Source of the DNA: Luminiphilus syltensis NOR5-1B
GTDB lineage: Bacteria; Pseudomonadota; Gammaproteobacteria; Pseudomonadales; Halieaceae
NCBI RefSeq assembly: GCF_000158175.1
Contig: NZ_DS999411.1
Location: 1,256,977 to 1,320,976, forward strand
Direction of reading: 5' to 3'
Length of the DNA stretch: 64,000 bases
Positions 37,856-46,508 of the stretch are shown here, piece after piece. How positions within the stretch are numbered: the stretch's first letter is position 1; every line of letters starts with the position of its first letter. The position numbers and the translations under genes were made by a program. The notes under the pieces are model-generated. The model had not been told where the DNA came from and searched no databases. It was given only the letters and a program-made list of their open reading frames with translations.

Positions 37856-39031
37856 TTAGCCAGTCCGGCCCCACCAGCCAGTAGATTTAAAACGGGTGCG
37901 TTGAACCAGCTTGTCGTCCAGCCAAAGGGCCAGGTGACGTAGCTTGCCTCCAGCCAGTTTTCGCCAAGCGCGGTTATACCACTTGCCATAATCGCGATTG
38001 TAAGGGCAGGTGCGAATACAAATGGAGCAGTCCGTATTCTGGTTTGCCCAGAACTTAAAGCATTTTTCAGCATCTACAGTCCATTTTGACACGCCGATCA
38101 AATTGGATCGGTTATAGACTTTCGTCGTCGGCTCTTCAAAGGTGATGGCCTTTGGCGGGCATCCGGCGGCACAGCGATCACAGATCTCACAAAACTCCTT
38201 CACTCCAAACTTCTTCGGTGTAGACAACACCAGCGGCATATCCGTATGGATGCGTCCCAACCGCAATCGTGGGCCGTACTCCTCCGTTATCAGCAAGCTG
38301 TGTCGACCCACCTCCCCGAGACCTGCCTGTACTGCCAGTGGAATGGCAAGCGACGAATCGTTCATACTGGCGTGCGCTCGGTAGCCTAGGTTGCGGATAT
38401 ACTGGGTGAGGGTGAGTAGCGTGACCGCGTCGTTAGAATAGCCCAGCCCGGTAGCAGTGCCTGATAGGGCCGACGGCACGGTGCGAGTTAAGTCTTCATC
38501 CATTGATTCGCCCAAAACTATGACGTGAGGTAAGTCATCGGGAATTTCCTGCGCTATGCTTTGCTGGGAATTTTCGTCATAGATCTTGCTGTACATCCAG
38601 CGATCGTCGTAGGCGCAAACGCCGACTACATCGGCTCCAGCCAGCTTCGCTACTTTGTGTAAGTCTGACGTGGCTTCCTCCGCGCTGGCAAATGCAAAAG
38701 GTTCAGGCCAGCCTTCATCGTGCGAGGTAAAAGGATTGAAAAAGCCTTCTTTTCTACCGTGCTCGTCGCGTTTGATATCGCGTAACACGTTGGTTACGTG
38801 CCAGGCTGCATTACGCAGGGCGTAGTCCCGTTGGCTAAACCCGTCGGTCTTGCGGGCGCGGGCATTGGGCATGAAGTAGCTTTTGAAAAAATTCAGTGCT
38901 TTTTCAGTACGAATTTCTTCATCCCATTCTGAGCGACAATAGATTTCGTCCCTCTGGTCAAACTTGTCGAAATCAGAGTTAATTTCAAACCCTGTTAGTT
39001 CATCTATAGGTTTTTGATGTGGATTCTTCAT
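37856..39031 (-). CDS. Reductive dehalogenase-like corrinoid/iron-sulfur protein, copy 1
   Basis: 391 residues, no Tat signal. The C-terminal half has two [4Fe-4S] motifs: C281-x2-C284-x2-C287-x3-C291-P and C324 with C335-x2-C338-x3-C342-P. The middle has RNLGYRAHASMND, AGLGEVGRHSLLITEEYGPRLRLGRIHTDMPL (in parts), the corrinoid-binding region of the RdhA family. RdhA enzymes remove halogen from organohalides with cobalamin. Respiratory forms are exported and have an RdhB anchor; neither is seen here, so this resembles cytoplasmic catabolic forms. It is about 30-40% alike by eye to the protein at 52026. Other cobalamin-dependent reductions such as the QueG type are possible. Confidence 0.85.
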   Translation of the reverse strand: MKNPHQKPIDELTGFEINSDFDKFDQRDEIYCRSEWDEEIRTEKALNFFKSYFMPNARARKTDGFSQRDYALRNAAWHVTNVLRDIKRDEHGRKEGFFNPFTSHDEGWPEPFAFASAEEATSDLHKVAKLAGADVVGVCAYDDRWMYSKIYDENSQQSIAQEIPDDLPHVIVLGESMDEDLTRTVPSALSGTATGLGYSNDAVTLLTLTQYIRNLGYRAHASMNDSSLAIPLAVQAGLGEVGRHSLLITEEYGPRLRLGRIHTDMPLVLSTPKKFGVKEFCEICDRCAAGCPPKAITFEEPTTKVYNRSNLIGVSKWTVDAEKCFKFWANQNTDCSICIRTCPYNRDYGKWYNRAWRKLAGGKLRHLALWLDDKLVQRTRFKSTGWWGRTG

Positions 39032-39499
39032 GTAATGACGAGTGTTAGATTGATCAAGTCCATTCTCTTACCGCGGATTCGCTCTTCATATTTTTAACTC
39101 CGTCTCGCCTATTTATTTTGTGCTCGCGTTAAATATCAGAACTAACGTCTAAACTAGAATGCTCGTTATTTTTGTGCATCTGGGCCTGTGTTGCCAATGT
39201 ACATTAGCGAAAACGCCGCGCTAGTAGCGTGCGGTTAAACGAGTTAGCAGTGAAACTGATACCGTGAAGCTGGCAGCTGAAAGTACTCAAATTCACGGGA
39301 AGCCACACTTCCCGAAATGCATTTTTTACCAATAGCAAATCCACTTCACCACCTGCCTTGGAGAAGCTGATAGTTTCTCGCCGAAGGCTTTGCTCCATAG
39401 TCCCCTCCCAAAAGATAGGAGGATCTCTACCCTATGGCCTGGCTCTCTTTTCCGGACGAGGAGAACTCTCAAAGAGCACCATTCCAGAAACTGAAATGA
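39032..39499. other. Intergenic region with a possible small gene
   Basis: Between two minus-strand genes. It holds the upstream region of the RdhA-like gene with TTGATCAA near 39050 and a small candidate frame at 39204-39398. Confidence 0.4.
39204..39398 (-). CDS. Possible small protein, unknown
   Basis: 64 residues from ATG 39398. The only support is a very strong GGGAGGGG ribosome site 4-11 bases upstream. The sequence (MEQSLRRETISFSKAGGEVD at the start) matches no family I know and lacks a signal peptide or helix pattern. It could be a remnant or chance frame. Confidence 0.25.
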   Translation of the reverse strand: MEQSLRRETISFSKAGGEVDLLLVKNAFREVWLPVNLSTFSCQLHGISFTANSFNRTLLARRFR

Positions 39500-41107
39500 T
39501 TAATCAACCTTGCCGCCGGCGGTTTCCTCAATTACTCTATTTGGGTATTTTTTCATCATAGCCCGGTGCTCCCATATCATTCTCCTTATCGGTTGCATCG
39601 CCCAAAGGTATTCTCTTCTGCCTGGATGAGATTCCACCGGGTCACGCAGTAAGTTATAGATCTCTCCTGACTGAAGGTGAAATTTTATGTCACCCATGCG
39701 TATGGCGGATAACATCGAAGCGGGACCCGTGCTCGATAGATTTTTGTATGCGATATAGCGATAAAAGAACACATAGTCCCTACGTGAATACCCCTCCCCG
39801 TTAAACAAAAGACTACGCTGGTCTACACCATCAATGACCCTGTCATCGGGGATGGCTGCTTTGGCTCCTGCAAGATTTGCAATCGTGGTATACCAATCGG
39901 AAACATGTACGATATCTATGGGAGTCTGCCCTGGTGCAATTGATCCCGGCCATTTGGCAATCCCGGGTGTCCTGACACCTCCTTCATACACTTCTGACTT
40001 GTAGCCACGCAGCCAACTGAATCCGGTAGAAGGATAAAATTTGTTCATGGGCCCGTTATCACTAATCCAGAGAACAAGAGTGTTCTCATCGATACCCATA
40101 TTATCAAGTGACTCAAATAAGCGAGCCATATTTTTATCGTGTTGGACAAGTTGCCGCGCCTGACAATTACTCTTGTCAAGATATGGGCTGTCTACGTCGG
40201 GGCAGCTGAAAACCTGTTGAGTGTTAGTAGCGAAATAGGCGAAGAACGGTATACCCGCTTCATGTTGGTCACGCATAAAGGCGATGACTTCATCGGTCAG
40301 TTCATTATCGAAGGTATTAAACCGGGAGAGAGACAAAGGGTCGATTTCTTCGGCAGGTGTATTGCGCTTCGCTCGCATGATGCCATGCAAGGGAATATCA
40401 AACGTTTCCTCGTACGCCTCTGGAATATCGATGAAATAGGGCGGGCCGGTAATTCCCGTATCATTTTCTGTGTCGTAGTGTGTGGCATTCTCCCGCCAAG
40501 GCCAAATAGCGCCGTTATACAAATTGTAGTAGGCGTAATCAAACCCCTGATACTGGGGCTGATGCTCCTGTAGCTCACCTAGGTGCCACTTGCCGAACAT
40601 ACCAGTGGCGTACCCGGCTTCAGACAATACCTCGGCTAACGTCACTTCATCAGCGACCAGTCCTTTGACCTGCCCGGGGAATAGTACCTCGTCTAATCCA
40701 GTTCTTACTGGATGCCTGCCCGTCATCAATGCGACCCGAGTCGGCGTACAGCTTGGCTCCGTATAATGTGACAGAAAACGCATGCCCTCGTCAGCCATCT
40801 GATCCAGCGCTGGGGTTGGGGCTCCTTTCAGTTTTCCTCCCCCATAACTGCCGAGTTCCCCCCAGCCAATATCGTCTGCCAGAATCACTAATATGTTCGG
40901 ACGTCGCTCAAAGCGAGCGGTCAGAGAGCGCAGCTGCTTATCGACGGCGGCATCCTGAGTTGCCCATTCGGACCCGAATTTTTCCCGCAGTGCTTTCTGC
41001 GCGGCATCCACTTGCAGTGCCTGTACTTCAAAGCTGCATAGAAAGCATATCAGCAATATGCTCCCGGGTAGGTTGGCCAGAAACGTCGACTGCCTTTTTT
41101 TGCTCAT
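39500..41107 (-). CDS. Arylsulfatase-type sulfatase (formylglycine enzyme)
   Basis: 535 residues with a signal peptide (about 1-31), so it acts in the periplasm. NILVILADDIGWGELGSYGG (70-89) has the metal-binding Asp pair, and C120-T-P-T-R is the Cys-type sulfatase motif in which Cys becomes formylglycine; GKWHLGE and ISDNGP follow. It hydrolyses sulfate esters. No formylglycine-generating enzyme is in the window. Upstream, about 340 bases from the start, the minus strand has a TTGACATGTCAA dyad within a promoter-like array. Substrate unknown; an aryl or indoxyl sulfate is one idea from context. Confidence 0.93.
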   Translation of the reverse strand: MSKKRQSTFLANLPGSILLICFLCSFEVQALQVDAAQKALREKFGSEWATQDAAVDKQLRSLTARFERRPNILVILADDIGWGELGSYGGGKLKGAPTPALDQMADEGMRFLSHYTEPSCTPTRVALMTGRHPVRTGLDEVLFPGQVKGLVADEVTLAEVLSEAGYATGMFGKWHLGELQEHQPQYQGFDYAYYNLYNGAIWPWRENATHYDTENDTGITGPPYFIDIPEAYEETFDIPLHGIMRAKRNTPAEEIDPLSLSRFNTFDNELTDEVIAFMRDQHEAGIPFFAYFATNTQQVFSCPDVDSPYLDKSNCQARQLVQHDKNMARLFESLDNMGIDENTLVLWISDNGPMNKFYPSTGFSWLRGYKSEVYEGGVRTPGIAKWPGSIAPGQTPIDIVHVSDWYTTIANLAGAKAAIPDDRVIDGVDQRSLLFNGEGYSRRDYVFFYRYIAYKNLSSTGPASMLSAIRMGDIKFHLQSGEIYNLLRDPVESHPGRREYLWAMQPIRRMIWEHRAMMKKYPNRVIEETAGGKVD

Positions 41108-41707
41108 CGTTTGACCTATAGAATTTTTGTCAGGAAGAAACTGACTTGCGACTGACTGGCTGTGGCCCGACTTTCACTGGATCTATGGATTAAAACCTTC
41201 ATACCGCCTTAGCTACGAAAAGCCCATAATTTTGCGACATTTATTCCGATCGAGGATGCGGAGTTACAGCTGCCCGCTACTCACAGGCACCGTACACGAC
41301 CTATCGCAAACGTTATCGATGGTGAGCCAATTCGCAATCGCTGAAAATCTTTTCATTAATCCGCTGCTGCATTTTTCTGTCAGCTTTCGATTCTCTTAGT
41401 ATCGCAAAGACGAAGACATCGGCATAACTTTACTGTACCAAATGTTGACATGTCAATCTTGTGGTACTTGCGTGACGGAGTGATAGATTTTTGACCAATG
41501 CGTAAACATTGCAAATCAAGCCGAGTTGGTTTGTCGTAGCAATGTATTTGGCGTGATCCTCGCCGAGGCAAAAAATGGCCTGTGACCCGGGGATGCGGCG
41601 GGGAACGGCTAAAAGCCGGCGGTAGGTAGCCCGTTAAGAGCCATCAAAAAAACGGGGTAGAACCCAGGTCAGTGGATTGGCACGGAATCTTTAACACGCC
41701 ACTGTTG
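41108..41707. other. Regulatory region between sulfatase and marR
   Basis: 600 bases without a gene. It contains the perfect palindrome TTGACATGTCAA at 41445-41456. The rest is featureless. Confidence 0.5.
41427..41456 (-). promoter_or_regulatory. Palindromic operator with candidate promoter facing the sulfatase
   Basis: TTGACATGTCAA (41445-41456) is a perfect 12-base palindrome. On the minus strand its first half is a consensus -35 TTGACA, followed after 18 bases by TAAAGT. The wider string GATTGACATGTCAACATT matches the site before the TonB receptor at 17 of 18 bases. Confidence 0.65.
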
Positions 41708-42169
41708 TTAGTCATTCAATACTCGATTTACATTTTTTTTAAGTTTTTGTAAGAGGTAGATCAGCTTTTTCTGCTCTGCTTTCGTCAAATCGCTCCAGAG
41801 TTCATCCGCGCGAACCAGCTTTTGCGCCGCAATTTCATTGAATACCTTAATGCCCTGGGACGTTAGGCCGTAAGGCTTACTTCGTCGATTCAGATCAGAT
41901 GCCGGTAATTGTTTGATTAACTTTTTTTCTTCGAGGTATTTGATGGCGCGACTGACGGAGGCTTTGTCCATGCCGCTGGAGTCAGTAACATCCTTGTTGG
42001 TGGCGGAGCCCCGATCGGCCATCAGCCCCATGATTCGCCACTCCCGCATGCCAATCCGATAGGCGCCCACCATGATCGCGCTGGATCCCGCCCCAATTTG
42101 ATTGGATATTGAGCGGAGCAGGTAGGGGAAATAACTCTCTAGATCTATTCGCTTTTTTATCACTGCCAC
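41708..42169 (-). CDS. MarR-family transcriptional regulator, copy 1
   Basis: 153 residues, start GTG 42169 (GTG 42163 is also possible). The winged helix-turn-helix includes EWRIMGLMADRGSATNKDV, MDKASVSRAIKYLEEKKLI and the wing DLNRRSKPYGLTSQG (in parts). MarR proteins are dimers that bind palindromes and leave on ligand binding, often aromatic acids. It is divergent from the sulfatase gene at 42641, and the region between holds a TTGACATATCAA site. It is therefore the first candidate to bind the shared dyads in this island. Confidence 0.9.
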   Translation of the reverse strand: MAVIKKRIDLESYFPYLLRSISNQIGAGSSAIMVGAYRIGMREWRIMGLMADRGSATNKDVTDSSGMDKASVSRAIKYLEEKKLIKQLPASDLNRRSKPYGLTSQGIKVFNEIAAQKLVRADELWSDLTKAEQKKLIYLLQKLKKNVNRVLND

Positions 42170-42640
42170 GGGATAAACCTGATTACCTTAAAACTATTAT
42201 TGCGGGGACCGTACTATTTAGCAGTCCTATGAATGATCGGTACTTTAGCATTTATACCTCAATCAAAGATCGATACCTTAGCATTTTCCAGCTTTTCGTA
42301 CGCAGCTTACGGGAAAAATACATAAGCGTTGTCCTGCGTATTGCCAAGGACTTTCAGTTGACATATCAAGTAATGATCACTACAGTTGGCGTCGTATGTA
42401 TCCGATTTCTAATGCCAGACTGCGTTTGCAGACCGATCCACAAAAAATAAGTAATCAAGATTTACTTCCTGATAGCTCTAGCGACCACGATGACTAATTA
42501 GCGTTGTCATAACGGAACTGCCAGAGTTGGGTGTCTACGATGAGATTTGACGAAAGACGATTGCACGGTGTTACGGGGTCTAATCTGTTATCCATGAAGG
42601 CTTTGAGGGAAGACAGGTCACGCAGTGGTTATGCAGGAGA
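42170..42640. other. Divergent promoter region, marR and sulfatase 2
   Basis: 471 bases, AT-rich, no gene. It carries the dyad and promoter at 42358-42386. Confidence 0.5.
42358..42386 (+). promoter_or_regulatory. Operator overlapping a sigma-70 promoter for sulfatase 2
   Basis: TTGACATATCAA (42358-42369) contains TTGACA as -35; after 17 bases TACAGT (42381-42386) is a fair -10. The leader to the sulfatase start would be about 250 bases. It also lies 190 bases upstream of marR, so it may serve autoregulation. Confidence 0.6.
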
Positions 42641-44260
42641 ATGCTCATAGTGATGATCCTGAAAACTATTTTACAGTGCCTGGTCGGCGTCATTTATCTG
42701 ATGGCCGTTATCCCGTGTGTGGCGGCTGATCCGGGTAATACTCGTCCCAATGTTGTGGTGATTGTAGTAGACAATGTTCCTGCAAAGCTCATTGGAGCCT
42801 ACGGTAACAAGTATGTTGAGACGCCTCATATCGATGAGCTTGCCCGGGAGGGCATGACCATGGATCATGCCTTTGCTTCGAGTGGTGTGTGCTCACCGAC
42901 CAGAGCGACGCTGTTGACGGGGCTGTTGCCCTCCCAGACTGGAGTACAAAATGCCTTGCCGTCCGACGTGGGGTTGGATGGCTGGTCCGCGATAGGGGAG
43001 TTTCGCAGTTTACCTCAGACGTTCTCTGATGCTGGCTACCGTACCGGACTTGTCGGGAAATATCATTTAGGGGTGCCGGATGAGCCTCAGCTTAAGTTTG
43101 ATTCCTGGGTTACTTTCGCCAGTGGTCACACGAGTAGTTGGCATGATGTTGAGGTGATTGACAACGAAAAAACCTATAAAACGCAGGAGCACCTTACAGA
43201 TTTTTGGAGCAAAAAAGCGGTCGAATTTATTGATCGTCAGAGTGAGTCACGGCCTTTCTTTTTGTACCTCTCCTACAATGGCCCCTATATGTTGCCACCC
43301 CTGGTGCTGGAGTCCGCAAAAAACCGGTATGCAGATTATTACAGAGCGAACCCGGTTCCGATGCCTCACGATTCGATACACCCCTTTCTGCAAAACCTGG
43401 TTACTCAAGCGGTCGCTGATTCAGGCGGTGGGGGTGAGTTTCTGAAAGGATGGCGAGCGGAGGAAAGTGGGCATAAGAGCCGTTGGTCGGAAGTGGCCTG
43501 GGGCATGGTTAGCGCCCTGAACAATCCCGAAGCGTTGGTACATGCTATTTCGGAGCTGACTATGGTTGATGAAGGTGTGGGTACGGTGCTGGCCAGCATT
43601 AGAGAGAATGGGCTGGACCAAAACACGGTGGTAATTTTTACTTCAGATCAAGGATCCGCACTGGGAGAGCATGGTTTATGGGGCAACAGCTCCGCTGCGC
43701 TGCCCACGACCGCATATGAAGAGAATATGCACATTCCCCTGATTATCAGGCATATAGGCAAAATCGAGGAAGGATCCCGCAACGATGAACTTATTAACCA
43801 GTTTGATCTTGCACCGACTGTACTTGATTACGTAGGAATGGCGGACAAAGAGTTTACGCATTCGCCAGGGCGCAGTTTCTCACCAGTATTAGAGGGGGAG
43901 ACAGTGGATTCTAGCGGGCCAGTTTTCTTTGAATACATGAGGACTCGGGCTATTCGCACAAGAGACTGGAAATTGATCGCACGTTTCCCTGATGGTCCGA
44001 ACGAGGTATACAATTTACGGACCGATCCCGGGGAATACCAAAACCTGGCAGATATTCCAGAATATTCGGAGATTCAGAAATCTTTGGGTGCACAATTACA
44101 AGCCTTTTTTGATGAATACGCTAACCCCGAATTCGATTCCTGGCGGGGGGGAAGTGGTAAGGCGGTTATGGAGTATGGTGATCGGAATCAGTTTTATAAG
44201 GATTTCTTTTCGAATTGGAAGAGTCCTTCTGTGAGCTTGGTGCCGGAATTTTCTGACTAG
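42641..44260 (+). CDS. Sulfatase (formylglycine enzyme), copy 2
   Basis: 539 residues from ATG 42641; AGGAGA directly before it may rather serve GTG 42650 or ATG 42653. Signal peptide about 5-29. The active-site motif C84-S-P-T-R with ATLLTG is intact, and VGKYHLG and TSDQGSALGEHGLW are standard blocks. The first metal motif reads VVDNVP (Asp44-Asn45), where most family members have two Asp. It is probably periplasmic. It is more like choline- or alkyl-type sulfatases in the C-terminal RTRDWKLI and DPGEYQNLAD blocks. The Mtr-type permease gene follows after 160 bases on the same strand. Confidence 0.92.
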   Translation: MLIVMILKTILQCLVGVIYLMAVIPCVAADPGNTRPNVVVIVVDNVPAKLIGAYGNKYVETPHIDELAREGMTMDHAFASSGVCSPTRATLLTGLLPSQTGVQNALPSDVGLDGWSAIGEFRSLPQTFSDAGYRTGLVGKYHLGVPDEPQLKFDSWVTFASGHTSSWHDVEVIDNEKTYKTQEHLTDFWSKKAVEFIDRQSESRPFFLYLSYNGPYMLPPLVLESAKNRYADYYRANPVPMPHDSIHPFLQNLVTQAVADSGGGGEFLKGWRAEESGHKSRWSEVAWGMVSALNNPEALVHAISELTMVDEGVGTVLASIRENGLDQNTVVIFTSDQGSALGEHGLWGNSSAALPTTAYEENMHIPLIIRHIGKIEEGSRNDELINQFDLAPTVLDYVGMADKEFTHSPGRSFSPVLEGETVDSSGPVFFEYMRTRAIRTRDWKLIARFPDGPNEVYNLRTDPGEYQNLADIPEYSEIQKSLGAQLQAFFDEYANPEFDSWRGGSGKAVMEYGDRNQFYKDFFSNWKSPSVSLVPEFSD

Positions 44261-44420
44261 ATAACAAGGGATGACGCGATCTAAATCTAGATTCATAGTT
44301 GCTTCTTAGTGTTTGGTAATGCTGGTCTTTGTGAGTTGGGCAAGCGGTATTTTCTCTGCAATCCGCTATTCAGCTTGATTACCAATAATAAGCGGCACTT
44401 TACTTTTTCATTACGAAGGG

Positions 44421-45713
44421 ATGAAAATTTTGCTCTCTGAAGCACCGGAACAAACTGCTGCACCAGTATCCGTTGGGGGTGGGGAAGATAAGTCTCCATC
44501 CCTGATCGGCGGCGCAATGATCATTGCAGGTACGGCTATTGGCGCGGGTATGTTCTCGTTGCCGGTTGTTGCATCAGGGATGTGGTTTAACTGGTCGGTG
44601 ATCTGCCTGATTCTGACGTTTTTTTTTATGTACCACTCAGGTTTGATGATACTGGAGACGAACCTGAATTATCCCGTTGGATCCAGCTTTGATACGATCA
44701 CGAAAGATACGTTGGGGCCGGTCTGGAACTTGATAAACGGCCTGTCGATTGTGTTTGTTCTCTATGTCTTGACCTATGCTTACATCAGTGCCGGAAGCTC
44801 AATTATTAATCAAACTCTGGAGAGTACACTCGGCATCGTCGCGCCGCCAAAAATTTCTGGGCTGATATTTTCTTTCAGTTTGGCTTTTGTTGTCTGGTTG
44901 AGTACCAAAACTGTGGACCGCATTACCACCATTTTATTGGGAGCAATGGTGGTTACGTTTTTTATGTATGCGGGGAATATAACAAGTAATCTCAAGTCAG
45001 CTCTGTTATTTGATCGCGAGGGAGCTGGTGTGCAGTATTTTCCATTTATATTTGCGGCATTGCCATTTTTTGTTGCGTCATTTGGCTTCCATGCCAATGT
45101 TCCGAGCTTGATGAAATATTATGGAAAAGAGCCCATAAAAATTAGGAAGTGTTTGTTATACGGCTCCTTGTTGCCACTGGTGATCTACCTTTTGTGGCAG
45201 GCTAGTGTCTTCGGAAGTATATCGCGGCAGGCTTTTATAGAGATTATCGATCAGGGGGGTAATGTAGGTGTACTTGTGAATGCGATGGGCAGCGCAGCTG
45301 AAGGTCAATTCACGCATACCCTTCTCAATGTATTCTCAAATTTTGCCGTAACCTCATCTTTTCTTGGGGTGAGCTTAGGACTATTTGACTATATTGCGGA
45401 TAAATATAAATTTAGTGACAGCGGATTGGGTCGTTTGAAAACTGCGGCCGTTACCTTTATTCCTCCCACCATCGGTGGGGTGCTGTATCCGGGTGGTTTT
45501 ATTTATGCTATCGGATTTGCCGGTCTGGCCGGCGCGATATGGGGGATTATCGTGCCAGCACTTATGGTCAAGAGCAGCCGTGAACGGTCCGGAAGTACGA
45601 TGTATCGTGTGTGGGGGGGGAATGGCCTGGTTTATGCGGTCCTTCTGTTTGGTATCGTCACTGCCGCATGCCATTTGCTGGGATTTTTTAATTTGTTACC
45701 GATCTATGGTTGA
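44421..45713 (+). CDS. mtr: Tryptophan-specific permease, Mtr type
   Basis: 430 residues, eleven membrane helices. It is closely similar to E. coli Mtr by eye: GTAIGAGMFSLPVV, HSGLMILETNLNY, GSSFDTITKDTLG, YILTYAYIS-like VLTYAYISAG, NVPSLMKYYGK, FSNFAVTSSFLGVSLGLFDY and SFNLLP-like FFNLLPIYG are all kept in order. Mtr imports tryptophan by proton symport and also takes indole. Its place between sulfatase 2 and the TonB receptor, in an island with a tryptophan-dioxygenase-superfamily gene, points to an indole amino acid or a derivative as the substrate of the island. An ATTACGAAGGG site abuts the start. Confidence 0.92.
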   Translation: MKILLSEAPEQTAAPVSVGGGEDKSPSLIGGAMIIAGTAIGAGMFSLPVVASGMWFNWSVICLILTFFFMYHSGLMILETNLNYPVGSSFDTITKDTLGPVWNLINGLSIVFVLYVLTYAYISAGSSIINQTLESTLGIVAPPKISGLIFSFSLAFVVWLSTKTVDRITTILLGAMVVTFFMYAGNITSNLKSALLFDREGAGVQYFPFIFAALPFFVASFGFHANVPSLMKYYGKEPIKIRKCLLYGSLLPLVIYLLWQASVFGSISRQAFIEIIDQGGNVGVLVNAMGSAAEGQFTHTLLNVFSNFAVTSSFLGVSLGLFDYIADKYKFSDSGLGRLKTAAVTFIPPTIGGVLYPGGFIYAIGFAGLAGAIWGIIVPALMVKSSRERSGSTMYRVWGGNGLVYAVLLFGIVTAACHLLGFFNLLPIYG

Positions 45714-45876
45714 CCACCAACCTGAAGATCGGGTGTGTACTATTAAAGCTTACAGCCAGTATAGGCGTCCCGAGAAGCTTGGGTGTCCCGACGGGTTTAG
45801 AGGTCCCGATAAATCCCCGCGTGTTTCAGTCATGTTGGCGTTTTGGGTCCAATAACGTCGAGCAGGAGGACTGGAC

Positions 45877-46242
45877 ATGAACAAGCGATACGGCATAGAA
45901 CAAATCACTGGCTTCGGACAGCAAGCTGACAGCGGAATACCGGTAAAAGAGCGGTGTCGGTGATATGGTTTATCGCGGTGCGGCTTCGACTCTCGGCGCA
46001 GTGAGTGTGGTGGCATGACCGTGTTAGAAGCCGCGCATCTCAAGTGGCTTGAGGCCTAAAACAGTCGGCTGGAAAATCTTTTCGCCGAGTCCTAGCCTGA
46101 GCAAGAGATTTCTAGTGAGGTTCTGCGAAAAAAAGCGATCGCCGCTCCAGCAAAGCAACACTGGGAAGCCACGGAATACCTACGTCGAATCGCTCAGCGA
46201 GCGATCCCAAGACGCATGCCTCAACGATTATTGAATTGCTAG
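45877..46242 (+). pseudogene. Decayed IS3-family transposase orfA, copy 1
   Basis: From ATG 45877 (after AGGAGG) one frame reads MNKRYGIEQITGFGQQADSG, then IPVKERCR-stop-YGLS, GGM, LKWLEA-stop-NSRLENL, AES-stop-P and VLRKKAIAAPAKQHWEATEYL. This aligns end to end with IS3 orfA (KKRF.EEQI.GFL.EAE.G.PVKELCR.HGFS, then the leucine zipper LE.EN..L). Three different stop codons interrupt it with no frameshift. No inverted ends or orfB were found. Confidence 0.8.
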
Positions 46243-46449
46243 TGTGGGACATGCGATGGGTGTTATCGAGTCATGGTGACGGGGGTATGACAACGAAAGG
46301 CCCAGGAAACCGCTGGGCAGCCTGACTGCCGCTAAAGACACAGCGCAGATGTACAAAAAGGCAAATAGGCAACCATGGGTTCCAGTGCTGCGTGTTGTTC
46401 AAGAAGTGGGGGCGGGGGTTAGGTCGTTAAGAGATCGCCCATATTTTGA

Positions 46450-46482
46450 TTGACATATCAACATTGTGAGTTGACAATTCAA
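46450..46482 (+). promoter_or_regulatory. Double operator and promoter of the TonB receptor
   Basis: TTGACATATCAA (46450-46461) and TTGACAATTCAA (46471-46482) have centres 21 bases apart, two helical turns. TTGACA at 46450 with GACAAT at 46473-46478 makes a promoter of 17-base spacing, so the second dyad covers the -10. The start codon is 27 bases further on. Confidence 0.7.
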
Positions 46483-46508
46483 CTAACGCATCAAAAGAGC
46501 ATGTAAAA

